Source of the DNA: an uncultured Eubacterium sp.
GTDB taxonomy: Bacteria > Bacillota > Clostridia > Lachnospirales > Lachnospiraceae
Length of the DNA: 26,340 nt
Assembly: GCA_905236735.1 (NCBI GenBank)
Contig: CAJOOU010000084.1
Span: 1-26,340 of the forward strand
Direction: 5' to 3'
The notes below the pieces were generated by a model. It worked only from the letters and a program-made list of their open reading frames with translations. It ran no database searches and was not told where the DNA came from. A program made the translations under genes and the position numbers. Shown here in pieces: positions 1-7,323 of the stretch (positions are counted from its first letter, which is position 1; the number at the start of each line of letters is the position of its first letter).

Positions 1-15
1 CATCCTCGCGGAGCG

Positions 16-115
16 TTTAACTCAGTCGGAGCTTGTACCCCGACTGAGTATAGTTTGTCATAACCCCCACCTACGCTAACGCTTAGATGTGGGGGATTTC
101 TCCGACTGAGTTAAA
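16..115. repeat. 100-bp MITE-like element with 15-bp inverted terminal repeats
   Basis: The stretch begins with TTTAACTCAGTCGGA (16-30) and ends with its exact reverse complement (101-115). A third, shorter copy (CCGACTGAGT, 40-49) pairs perfectly over 10 bp with 20-29 to form a hairpin with a 10-nt loop. Between the termini lies a second hairpin (64-95). The right terminus contains the fliE stop codon. No open reading frame and no clear target-site duplication are visible. The TIR-like layout is seen directly; that it is or was mobile is inference. It could instead be a composite intergenic hairpin array. Confidence 0.55.
64..95. repeat. imperfect GC-rich hairpin inside the left-edge element
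   Basis: CCCCCAC (64-70) pairs with GTGGGGG (89-95). The inner CTACGC/GCTTAG arms pair except for one mismatch, leaving a TAAC loop and a two-base bulge. There is no U-tract on either side, so it is not a classical intrinsic terminator. It resembles the subterminal hairpins of IS200/IS605-type elements, but no transposase is present, so that link is only a suggestion. Confidence 0.5.
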
Positions 116-446
116 TCTGCATCTGCATAATAGTGTTATAGCTTTCTATGAAGCGGTCACGCACAGCCACAGTGTACTGCAGGGCAATATCAGCCTTCTG
201 CTGTGCTATTGCAAGATCATGGGTATTGTCAGAATACCCGAGGGCGTAATTTATTTCCGCCACCTCCGCAGCATCGGACAGTGCATCCGTCTCCTCGACC
301 ATTGTTGTCATGGAGTTGTAAAGTGCATCAAAGCTTGCCTGGTTTGTAGTATCCTGCACCGTTTCAGACTCCTTTGAAAGCATATTCTTAATCAGCTGCG
401 CGCTCAGCTCGTTCCCGCTGTGATTTGTAATCGCATTAATGTCCAT
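111..446 (-). CDS. fliE: flagellar hook-basal body protein FliE
   Basis: Protein of 111 residues, normal for FliE, the small protein that links the MS ring to the proximal rod in the flagellar basal body. The C-terminal half carries the family signature: a long amphipathic helix with AQQKADIALQYTVAVRDR followed by the typical ESYNTIMQMQI ending. The start is supported by GGGAG six to eight bases upstream. It is the third gene of flgB-flgC-fliE, 52 bp after flgC, the canonical order at the head of a flagellar operon; fliF would be expected next, beyond the left edge. The TAA stop lies inside the right terminus of the 16-115 repeat, so the repeat separates fliE from its downstream neighbour. 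Confidence 0.93.
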   Translation of the reverse strand: MDINAITNHSGNELSAQLIKNMLSKESETVQDTTNQASFDALYNSMTTMVEETDALSDAAEVAEINYALGYSDNTHDLAIAQQKADIALQYTVAVRDRFIESYNTIMQMQI

Positions 447-498
447 AATATTTCTCCCGCCTTATAAATCCTTATATCGTCCCAAGCTCAAAAAACGC

Positions 499-942
499 TT
501 ATGCCTTTCCTATGCCCAGGCCCGTCTGTGCTATGTTCTTGCTTGCATCAAATGCTGTAGCATTCGCCTCGTAAGAACGGGATGCATCAATGAGGTTGGT
601 CATCTCGCGAACGATATTCACATTGGGATAAGTAACATACCCGTTTTCATCCGCATCGGGATGGGTAGGGTCATATTCGATAACATAATCCGTATCGGTA
701 TCTTCCGTAACCGATGTCACCTTTACTCCATATCCGGCCTTGTTGTTTTTGCCCATGGTGATAAGGTTCTGATATGCAGTCTCCGTCTTTTCAGCAAAGG
801 TCACTACCTGCCTCGTATACGGCGTACCGTCTTCTGTCCTCGTAGTTGTAACATTGGCAACATTTTCCGCTATAATATCCGTACGGAAGCGCTGCGCCGT
901 CATACCTGACGAACTGATATCAAATGCTTGAAATAATGACAT
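499..942 (-). CDS. flgC: flagellar basal-body rod protein FlgC
   Basis: Protein of 147 residues, the usual size for the proximal rod protein FlgC. The N-terminus (residues 1-35) has the rod/hook family motif with FDISSSGMTAQ and ENVANVTTTRT. The C-terminal FlgC signature NGYVTYPNVNIVREMTNLI runs from residue 100, followed by SRSYEANATAF at 121-131. The ATG is preceded by AAAGGAGG with good spacing. It lies 14 bp downstream of flgB and is exported by the flagellar type III apparatus to form the rod below the hook. Identification is firm. Confidence 0.96.
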   Translation of the reverse strand: MSLFQAFDISSSGMTAQRFRTDIIAENVANVTTTRTEDGTPYTRQVVTFAEKTETAYQNLITMGKNNKAGYGVKVTSVTEDTDTDYVIEYDPTHPDADENGYVTYPNVNIVREMTNLIDASRSYEANATAFDASKNIAQTGLGIGKA

Positions 943-956
943 AAAAACCTCCTTTA

Positions 957-1346
957 TTAGGTGCAGACAGATTTAAGTCTGCTGAGTTCTTCGGAAATAC
1001 TGTCTGTAAGTCCCTGATAAACCAGCTGGTTTTCCGCCAGCTTGACATTTTCAGTGTCTATATCGACATTGTTCTCGTCAAGTCTGTAGGAATATGATGT
1101 GTATTCGGTGTAGACACCTACATCCAGTCTGTCCCAGTCGAGGTTGTCAATTTTTTCATCGAGTGAGACATAGGAACTTTTCATAAGTGCGCTCTTAAGC
1201 GCATCTTCAAAATTCACATCCTGCCGATTGTAACCGGGTGTGTCGACATTGGCTATATTGTTTGCAAGGGCATCATTTTTCAGCCAGCTTGCATCAGCCG
1301 CTTTGCCAAGTACATCAACATATTTGAAAATACTTGTGTCTATCAT
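957..1346 (-). CDS. flgB: flagellar basal-body rod protein FlgB
   Basis: Protein of 129 residues, matching the proximal rod protein FlgB. Diagnostic motifs are NNIANVDTPGY at residues 29-39, YRLDENNVDIDTE at 87-99 and LAENQLVYQ at 103-111. The start ATG follows AGGAGGAAGTAT. It is the first gene of the flgB-flgC-fliE unit; a SigA-like promoter lies about 90 bp upstream. In this operon type the products are secreted rod subunits built on the MS ring. Nothing in the sequence suggests truncation. Confidence 0.95.
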   Translation of the reverse strand: MIDTSIFKYVDVLGKAADASWLKNDALANNIANVDTPGYNRQDVNFEDALKSALMKSSYVSLDEKIDNLDWDRLDVGVYTEYTSYSYRLDENNVDIDTENVKLAENQLVYQGLTDSISEELSRLKSVCT

Positions 1347-1434
1347 ATACTTCCTCCTGTTTATTTCTGCGTAAGTACAGGCATTTGGGTAAAACTAAGC
1401 CTTAACGCATATATCGGCATATCTCACACAAATT

Positions 1435-1463
1435 ATTATACTCACATACATAAAAAATTACAA
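1435..1463 (-). promoter_or_regulatory. SigA-type promoter of flgB-flgC-fliE
   Basis: TTGTAA (1458-1463), a 17-bp spacer and a perfect TATAAT (1435-1440) read on the minus strand. The predicted start is near 1428, giving an 80-nt leader. The motif is of the housekeeping sigma type and not the flagellar SigD type (TAAA-N15-GCCGATAA). Confidence 0.7.
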
Positions 1464-1540
1464 GCAAATTTTGTGGTTTTTATATATTTAAGCCACTATA
1501 TCTTGTAGTAATGCGTTGTTTAGCAGTTAAAACCATTATG

Positions 1541-1573
1541 CAAAAAGGGATTTACATCTCTGTAAATCCCTTT
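1541..1573 (-). terminator. intrinsic terminator of the comM-dprA-topA-codY operon
   Basis: Perfect 13-bp stem AAAGGGATTTACA / TGTAAATCCCTTT with a four-base loop. On the minus strand it runs into further T residues. It lies about 40 bp after the codY stop and 80 bp upstream of the flgB promoter, so it insulates the flagellar operon from codY transcription. Confidence 0.85.
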
Positions 1574-1610
1574 ACCATACTTTCTTTCGCTCCATCGAAA
1601 GCCTGTATTA

Positions 1611-2390
1611 TTATTCCGAATCTGATTTAATCTTTGCAAGCTCGTCAAATACGACATCATTGAGTACCTTAATATATGTACCCTTCATTCCCGATGACCT
1701 TGACTCTATAATACCCGCACTCTCAAATTTACGAAGTGCGTTAACTATAACGGAACGGGTAATTCCGACTCTGTCCGCAATCTTACTTGCAACAAGAATC
1801 CCTTCTTTGCCGTCCATCTCATCAAAAATATGTGTGATGGCTGCAAGCTCGGAAAATGAAAGTGTACTTATGGCTGACTTGACAACCTGAAGTTTTCTTG
1901 ATTCTTCCACATTCTCCTCATTGACCGAACGCATCATCTCAAGTCCGACAACCGTCGTACCGTACTCGCATAAAATAATGTCATCAATGGTATAATCATC
2001 ATTAATCTTGTAAACAAAAAGTGTGCCGAGTCTTTCTCCGGCTATAACTATAGGTGTAATCACTGCTCTGACTCCGGAAGCTTCCGGGCTTTCAAATCCG
2101 AGTGTAAGCAGATTTACATTTTCCTTTGTCGATAATATTCCAAGCAGTCTTTCGTTAAGAGTCTCATCGATAAATTCTCCGACCTCAATTGAAAGCATTT
2201 CGCCTATTGTGTCAATTCCTTCAGCGTTACTTCTTCCCAAAACCTTTCCCTTTTTGCTTATCACAAGAATGTTGGAATCTAAAATGCCTGTAAGTACACC
2301 ACAGATATCATTAAAAACAACCTTTGATGAATTGTTGTTATGAAGCAATTTATTAATCTTCCGAGTCTTGTCTAATAACTGAACGCTCAT
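1611..2390 (-). CDS. codY: GTP-sensing pleiotropic transcriptional regulator CodY
   Basis: Protein of 259 residues, the standard CodY length. The N-terminus MSVQLLDKTRKINKLL is the family's classic start. Residues 1-150 form the GAF-like domain that binds branched-chain amino acids. The C-terminal winged helix (about 200-242) contains ASKIADRVGITRSVIVNALR followed by a GMKGTYIKVLN segment, almost identical to known CodY DNA-binding helices. The start was set at this ATG, which has AAAGGAGG at ideal spacing; an upstream in-frame ATG eight codons earlier would lack a ribosome binding site and extend beyond the family N-terminus. CodY represses amino-acid, nitrogen and motility genes in rich conditions, so its position next to flagellar and chemotaxis genes is notable. 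It is last in the operon and also has its own promoter. Confidence 0.97.
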   Translation of the reverse strand: MSVQLLDKTRKINKLLHNNNSSKVVFNDICGVLTGILDSNILVISKKGKVLGRSNAEGIDTIGEMLSIEVGEFIDETLNERLLGILSTKENVNLLTLGFESPEASGVRAVITPIVIAGERLGTLFVYKINDDYTIDDIILCEYGTTVVGLEMMRSVNEENVEESRKLQVVKSAISTLSFSELAAITHIFDEMDGKEGILVASKIADRVGITRSVIVNALRKFESAGIIESRSSGMKGTYIKVLNDVVFDELAKIKSDSE

Positions 2391-2423
2391 GGTTTTCCTC
2401 CTTTTAATCCTCAACCTTTTGTT

Positions 2424-2452
2424 AGTTTAGCATATTTTTTTAATTTGTGCAA
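2424..2452 (-). promoter_or_regulatory. internal promoter of codY
   Basis: TTGCAC (2447-2452), a 17-bp spacer and TAAACT (2424-2429) preceded by TGC, an extended -10. It sits in the 122-bp gap between topA and codY, giving a leader of about 30 nt. It would allow codY expression independent of the upstream genes. Confidence 0.6.
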
Positions 2453-2512
2453 ATATTTTAAACTATTTTTAAGAAATATCTAATTTTTCATTCTTTTCTC
2501 AAAATGACAGAA

Positions 2513-4564
2513 TTAATCCCTTTCTTCCCTGGCCATTGTCTTTACAAATCCGCAATTTGCATCTGCGCAGGCAAGTTTATTGCCCTTTTCCACCATATAG
2601 CCGCCGCACTGCGGGCATCTTTCTTCGGAAGGTTTCTGCCAGGATACAAAGTCACATTCCGGATACCCCTCACATCCAAAATATCTCCTGCCCTTTTTTG
2701 TGCGCCTGATAATAACTTCTTTACCACATTTAGGACACCTGACTCCCGCCTTTTCAAGATACGGCTTTGTGTTTCTGCACTCCGGGAATCCCGGGCAAGC
2801 CAGAAACTTCCCGTGCGGGCCGTATTTGATAACCATATTTCTACCGCAGTTTTCGCAGATTTCATCTGTTACTTCATCATGAATCTCGACCTTTTCAAGT
2901 TCTTTTTCCGCAACCTCAAGTTCCTTTTCAAACGGCGGATAAAACTCCCTTACAATCTTTTTCCATTCCATCTCACCGCTCTCTACCTCATCAAGCTGTT
3001 CTTCCATTTTAGCGGTAAAATTCTGGTCGATTATATCAGGGAAAGACTCCTTCATAATATTGTTTACGACCTCGCCAACCTCGCTTACAAAAAGATTTTT
3101 GTTTTCTTTGGTTATATATCTTCTGGCAAGAATTGTGGTAATTGTAGGTGCATAGGTACTCGGCCTGCCTATTCCGAGTTCTTCAAGAGCCTTTACAAGC
3201 GAAGCCTCGGTAAAATGAGCAGGAGGCTGGGTAAAATGCTGTTCTCCGCTGACCTTATCAAGTGTAAGTTCTGATGATTCATCTATGGATACCGAAAGCA
3301 GATTGTTGTCTTTTTCTTTATCTTCGTCCGGTGAATACACGCTCAGATATCCGGCAAAATCAAGTTTGGATGCCGATGTGGTAAAAATATACTCTCCTGC
3401 CGATATTTTAACAGTCGTCACACTATAACGGGCAGGCGCCATCTGACTTGCGGCAAACCTCTTCCATATAAGCTGATACAGTCTGAAGTTGTCTCTTGAA
3501 AGTTTATCCTTTAATGATGCGGGTGTTCTGCTTATTTCTGTAGGTCTGATTGCTTCATGTGCATCCTGTGATTTGCCTGAAGATTTTTTCTGTATCACGC
3601 TGCCAAGATACTCTTTTCCAAATTCATTTATGATATAATCTTCCGCCGCATTTTTGGCTTCATCGGATACCCTTACCGAATCTGTACGCAGATATGAAAT
3701 CAATCCGTCTTCATATAGCTGCTGGGCTATCCTCATTGTCTTTTGAGTAGAAAAATTAAGCTGTTTGGACGCTTCCTGCTGAAGTGTACTTGTAATAAAA
3801 GGATTCGGAGAATTCTTACTCCTTGACGAGCGTTTAACCTCGTCTACCTTAAGTTTTGACTTTTCTACGGCATTTTTTATTCCAAGCATCTCTTCTTCCG
3901 ATGCTATTTCTATCTTGCCGTCTTTATTGCCGTAAAATTTCGCGCTTATCGGCTTCTTTTCGCCTTTAATAAGAGCCGATGCCTCTATTGTCCAGTATTC
4001 CTTCGGAATAAAGGCATTTATCTCTTCTTCGCGGTCACAGATAATCTTAAGGGCCACAGACTGTACCCTGCCGGCAGAAAGTCCTCTTTTTACCTTTGCC
4101 CAGAGTATGGGACTGATTTTATATCCAACCACCCTGTCCAAAACTCTTCTGGCCTGCTGCGCATCAACAAGATCCATATTTATCTCGCCGGCATTTTTTA
4201 AAGATTCTTTTACCGCGTTTTTGGTTATTTCATTAAAACTGATTCTGGCACAATTTTTGTCTTCAAGCTTTAAGGCGTGATAAAGATGCCATGATATCGC
4301 CTCTCCCTCCCTATCAGGGTCAGTAGCAAGATATACTTTTTCAGCCTTTTTCACTTCTTTACGGAGGGCCGAAAGTATGTTGCCCTTACCCCTTATGGTA
4401 ATGTATTTGGGCTCATAATCATTATCAACATCTATACCAAGCTGACTTTTGGGAAGGTCTCTTACATGTCCGTTTGAGGCCATGACTTCGTAATTCTTTC
4501 CCAGAAATTTCTTTATAGTCTTTACCTTTGCAGGAGACTCCACTATAACCAGATATTTTGCCAT
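2513..4564 (-). CDS. topA: DNA topoisomerase I (type IA)
   Basis: Protein of 683 residues that relaxes negatively supercoiled DNA. The N-terminal TOPRIM domain begins MAKYLVIVESPAKVKTI with catalytic Glu9 and the acidic motif TDPDREGE at 81-88. The active-site tyrosine is Tyr291 in GLISYLRTDS. The C-terminus holds three four-cysteine zinc ribbons, of the forms CENCG...CPGFPEC, CPKCG...CEGYPEC and CPQCG...CADANC, typical of Firmicute TopA. The ATG at this position was chosen because it matches the family N-terminus and has GAGGA upstream; a TTG six codons earlier lies over that site. It follows dprA by 24 bp in the same transcript, a conserved dprA-topA-codY neighbourhood. Confidence 0.97.
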   Translation of the reverse strand: MAKYLVIVESPAKVKTIKKFLGKNYEVMASNGHVRDLPKSQLGIDVDNDYEPKYITIRGKGNILSALRKEVKKAEKVYLATDPDREGEAISWHLYHALKLEDKNCARISFNEITKNAVKESLKNAGEINMDLVDAQQARRVLDRVVGYKISPILWAKVKRGLSAGRVQSVALKIICDREEEINAFIPKEYWTIEASALIKGEKKPISAKFYGNKDGKIEIASEEEMLGIKNAVEKSKLKVDEVKRSSRSKNSPNPFITSTLQQEASKQLNFSTQKTMRIAQQLYEDGLISYLRTDSVRVSDEAKNAAEDYIINEFGKEYLGSVIQKKSSGKSQDAHEAIRPTEISRTPASLKDKLSRDNFRLYQLIWKRFAASQMAPARYSVTTVKISAGEYIFTTSASKLDFAGYLSVYSPDEDKEKDNNLLSVSIDESSELTLDKVSGEQHFTQPPAHFTEASLVKALEELGIGRPSTYAPTITTILARRYITKENKNLFVSEVGEVVNNIMKESFPDIIDQNFTAKMEEQLDEVESGEMEWKKIVREFYPPFEKELEVAEKELEKVEIHDEVTDEICENCGRNMVIKYGPHGKFLACPGFPECRNTKPYLEKAGVRCPKCGKEVIIRRTKKGRRYFGCEGYPECDFVSWQKPSEERCPQCGGYMVEKGNKLACADANCGFVKTMAREERD

Positions 4565-4588
4565 TATATTTGTTCCTCGCAAGAATAT

Positions 4589-5665
4589 TTATCTGCCGAG
4601 TCTTACATACATATTTTTGCCAATCTCGGCGATATATCCCTTGGATGCCAAAAAGCCAACGATTCCGAGAACCTCTTTTATTTCAAGCCCCGTTTCAGTC
4701 ATTATTTCATCAATACTTTTTGGCAACAAAGTGATTACACTATAAACCATATTTTCACTTTTTGCAAGACAGGGCTTTCTATTTTCACTCATTTCAGGAA
4801 CAAATTTGTATTCTACTGACAAATCATCGAGTAAATCATCGGCGGATGTATAAACTCCCGCACCCTGACTTATCAGATAGTTTGTACCTGCGGCGAGCCG
4901 CGAATTTATTTCCCCCGGTACGGCATATATTTCCCTGCCCTGTTCGAGAGCATGAGCTGCCGTAATTAATGAGCCGCTCTTTTCTCTCGCCTCCACTACG
5001 ATAAGCACATCGGACAGGGCACTTATTATTCTGTTTCTCATCGGGAAATGCGATCTCAGGGCACCTGTACCGGGAAAAAACTCAGATATAATTCCTCCCG
5101 TTTCCTTAAGCCTTTTATAAACCCGGATATTTTCACGGGGATAACACTCATCTGCCCCGCATCCCAGCACTCCGGCACTGTATCCTCCGGCCTCAAGTGC
5201 ACCTCTGTGACTGCATACATCCACACCTCTGGCAAGACCGCTGATGACAGATATCCCTCTTAAAGCAAAATCCCTGCCAATATTATATGCAGTGACACTG
5301 CCGTATGCGCCCGTATTTCTCGAGCCGACAACACCCACACCAAAACTTTCGGGAGGCAGATGTCCGTAATAAAAAACACCGTAAGGCGGAGTACTTATAT
5401 TTCTAAGCCTTTGGGGATAGTCATCATCTTCAATGCATACATATTTCATCCCGCTTTTTTCAAAGATTTTTTCGTCCTCCTCAGTACCATTTCGTTTTAT
5501 TTCTTCTATATTATAGAGCTGGCCAGGAGTAAATATATTCATAAGCCAGAGTTTATGCTGCGGCAGCTCAAATACATCTTCTTTGCTGATATTTTCATCC
5601 AATATCTTCCTTACCGTCTCCGGAGAATACATAAGAAGTCTGTGCATTGCAAATTTTAAATTCAT
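4589..5665 (-). CDS. dprA: DNA-processing protein DprA/Smf
   Basis: Protein of 358 residues. DprA binds incoming single-stranded DNA and loads RecA in natural transformation; it is also kept in many species not known to be competent. The Rossmann-like core shows VVGSRNTGAYG from 112, SGLARGVD at 142-149, GVLGCGADECYP from 165, FPMRNRIISALSD from 207 and SGSLITAAHALEQGR at 230-244. A small winged-helix domain follows (about 305-355), as in the long form of DprA. The ATG overlaps the comM stop in an ATGA arrangement and is preceded by AAGGAGG, so the two genes are translationally coupled. Confidence 0.95.
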   Translation of the reverse strand: MNLKFAMHRLLMYSPETVRKILDENISKEDVFELPQHKLWLMNIFTPGQLYNIEEIKRNGTEEDEKIFEKSGMKYVCIEDDDYPQRLRNISTPPYGVFYYGHLPPESFGVGVVGSRNTGAYGSVTAYNIGRDFALRGISVISGLARGVDVCSHRGALEAGGYSAGVLGCGADECYPRENIRVYKRLKETGGIISEFFPGTGALRSHFPMRNRIISALSDVLIVVEAREKSGSLITAAHALEQGREIYAVPGEINSRLAAGTNYLISQGAGVYTSADDLLDDLSVEYKFVPEMSENRKPCLAKSENMVYSVITLLPKSIDEIMTETGLEIKEVLGIVGFLASKGYIAEIGKNMYVRLGR

Positions 5666-7197
5666 GTGACCTCCTTATAATATTTGGAATCCAGACCTTT
5701 ATACAAAATAGCTTCAGTAAGGTCTTCCATTTCAATATTTACATTCCCGGCAAGGTCTGCTATAGTCCTTGCCACTCTCAGGATTTTATAATAGCTTCTC
5801 GCTGTAAGAGAATACTTATCATATACGGAATCTATAAACTTTTTTTCCTCATCATCGAGCCTGCAGTGCTTTTCCAGAAGACTTCCCGAGAGCTGGGAAT
5901 TAAAATGGAAACCGGTACCCTTGAAACGGTGTTTTTGTATGGCATGTGCAAGTTCTACCCTTTTTCTTATTTCAGCAGAGCTTTCCGAGGATTTGCCGGA
6001 ATTTAAGTCCCTGTAGGATATCCTCGATGTTTCTACGCAGATATCTATTCTATCAAGTAAGGGTCTTGAAACCCTCCCCAAATATCTTTGCACCGAATTA
6101 AGAGAACAGTTGCAAAGATTCCTGTCCGGATAATATCCGCACATGCACGGATTCATCGCACAGCAAAGCATAAAATCCGAAGGGTATTCAAAGCTTCCCG
6201 TAGCCCTTACTATTGTTATCTTCTTATCTTCAAGGGGCTCTCTTAAACTCTCCAGTACTCCCCTGGTAAACTCAGGCAGCTCATCAAGGAAAAGCACTCC
6301 GCCATGAGCATAAGATACTTCTCCGGGCTTGGGAAAACGCCCTCCTCCCGTCATGCCCTGAAGGGAAATAGAATGATGAGGTGAGCGGAACGGTCTGTTT
6401 TTAATAAGGCCTCTTCCTCCCAGCTGACCTCCCACCGAATATACTTTGGATATTTCCATCTGTTCGGCTTTGCTCATAGACGGCAGAATTGTGGGGATCC
6501 TTTTTGCAATCATGGTTTTACCCGATCCGGGAGGCCCAATCATAAGGAAATTATGCATACCGGCTACAGCTACCTCACATGCTCTTTTTACCAGTTTCTG
6601 TCCACTAATATCGGCAAAATCCACATCGAAATCTCCGGAGTTTTTGATATTATCCTCCCCCTTTGATACCCGGGTATCCCTGTCTCCTATATCATTTAAA
6701 AACCCGACTGCATCCAGAATACCCGAAACGCCCTTTATTTCAATATCATTTACCAAAAGAGCCTCTTCAACATTTTCTTCGGGCAGGATACATCCCTTAT
6801 AACCTGCCTCTTTGGCACAGCTTACAATAGGCAAAACTCCGCCGGCGGGATATATCTTTCCGTCAAGCCCTACCTCACCCATTATAAGCCATTTCTTCAA
6901 ATCCGTTGCCTTAATAATATTGCATGCCGCCATAACAGCTATGGCTACCGGCAGGTCATAAAGATTGCCTTCTTTTCTTATGTTTATTGGAGATAAATTA
7001 ATGATAATACGGCTGCTCGGCAGCTCATATCCGCAGTTTTTTAAAGCCGTCTGTACCCTTTCTCTTGCCTCTCTGACCTCTGACGAGAGATATCCCACCA
7101 TCTCAAAATTAGGAAGTCCGTCACTTACATCGGCTTCCACGCAAATAAAACGACAATCTATTCCGAGAATCATCGCCGTAGATACTACACTATACAT
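5662..7197 (-). CDS. comM: YifB/ComM family Mg-chelatase-like AAA+ ATPase
   Basis: Protein of 511 residues, the normal size of YifB/ComM. In Vibrio and Haemophilus, ComM is a hexameric helicase that promotes branch migration during integration of transforming DNA. The N-terminal Lon-protease-like S5 fold spans about 1-170 (LGIDCRF, NLSPINIRKEGNLYDLP). Walker A is GPPGSGKT at 221-228 and Walker B is VLFLDELPEF at 300-309. A cysteine cluster NPCMCGYYPDRNLCNC follows at 348-363, and a C-terminal Mg-chelatase-type helical domain closes the protein. The ATG follows ATGAGGAAAAC. It heads the comM-dprA-topA-codY operon. Pairing with dprA points to DNA uptake or recombination, but no other competence genes are in view. 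Confidence 0.93.
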   Translation of the reverse strand: MYSVVSTAMILGIDCRFICVEADVSDGLPNFEMVGYLSSEVREARERVQTALKNCGYELPSSRIIINLSPINIRKEGNLYDLPVAIAVMAACNIIKATDLKKWLIMGEVGLDGKIYPAGGVLPIVSCAKEAGYKGCILPEENVEEALLVNDIEIKGVSGILDAVGFLNDIGDRDTRVSKGEDNIKNSGDFDVDFADISGQKLVKRACEVAVAGMHNFLMIGPPGSGKTMIAKRIPTILPSMSKAEQMEISKVYSVGGQLGGRGLIKNRPFRSPHHSISLQGMTGGGRFPKPGEVSYAHGGVLFLDELPEFTRGVLESLREPLEDKKITIVRATGSFEYPSDFMLCCAMNPCMCGYYPDRNLCNCSLNSVQRYLGRVSRPLLDRIDICVETSRISYRDLNSGKSSESSAEIRKRVELAHAIQKHRFKGTGFHFNSQLSGSLLEKHCRLDDEEKKFIDSVYDKYSLTARSYYKILRVARTIADLAGNVNIEMEDLTEAILYKGLDSKYYKEVT

Positions 7198-7230
7198 TTG
7201 TTTTCCTCATAGGGAAATGCGGATAAAATG

Positions 7231-7270
7231 AAAAGAGATGAGCCTAATATAACATAAGCCCATCTCTTTT
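7231..7270 (-). terminator. terminator of the chemotaxis operon
   Basis: AAAAGAGATG (7231-7240) pairs perfectly with CATCTCTTTT (7261-7270). The minus-strand RNA can extend the stem by about five more pairs including G-U wobbles. It lies 53 bp after the transducer stop codon and ends in a T-rich run on the minus strand. It overlaps the comM promoter. Confidence 0.75.
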
Positions 7271-7274
7271 TCAA
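7246..7274 (-). promoter_or_regulatory. SigA-type promoter of comM-dprA-topA-codY
   Basis: TTGAAA (7269-7274), a 17-bp spacer and TATATT (7246-7251) on the minus strand. The whole promoter lies within the loop and right arm of the che-operon terminator hairpin. The predicted start is near 7239, about 40 bp upstream of the comM ATG. Confidence 0.6.
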
Positions 7275-7323
7275 TAAAAATGAAGGTTGTATGAAAAGAA
7301 AATGATAATTTCTGATTTATATT

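Noticed and set aside
439..909. 156-codon plus-strand reading frame opposite flgC
   Set aside because: It is antisense to FlgC, which has full family signatures; no independent evidence of coding.
1435..1463. Flagellar sigma (SigD) promoter for flgB
   Set aside because: No TAAA-N15-GCCGATAA-like sequence is present; the visible promoter is of the SigA type, as expected for an early flagellar operon.
1583..1600. CTTTCG/CGAAAG hairpin just after codY
   Set aside because: The stem is only six bp with no T-run, and the 13-bp terminator at 1541-1573 already explains the region.
2492..2506. Possible CodY box upstream of codY
   Set aside because: At best 11 of 15 positions match the consensus in an AT-rich region that overlaps the end of topA, so it is not distinguishable from chance by eye.
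2504..3274. 256-codon plus-strand reading frame opposite topA
   Set aside because: It is antisense to the conserved zinc-ribbon region of topA, shows no family resemblance, and has no start signals.
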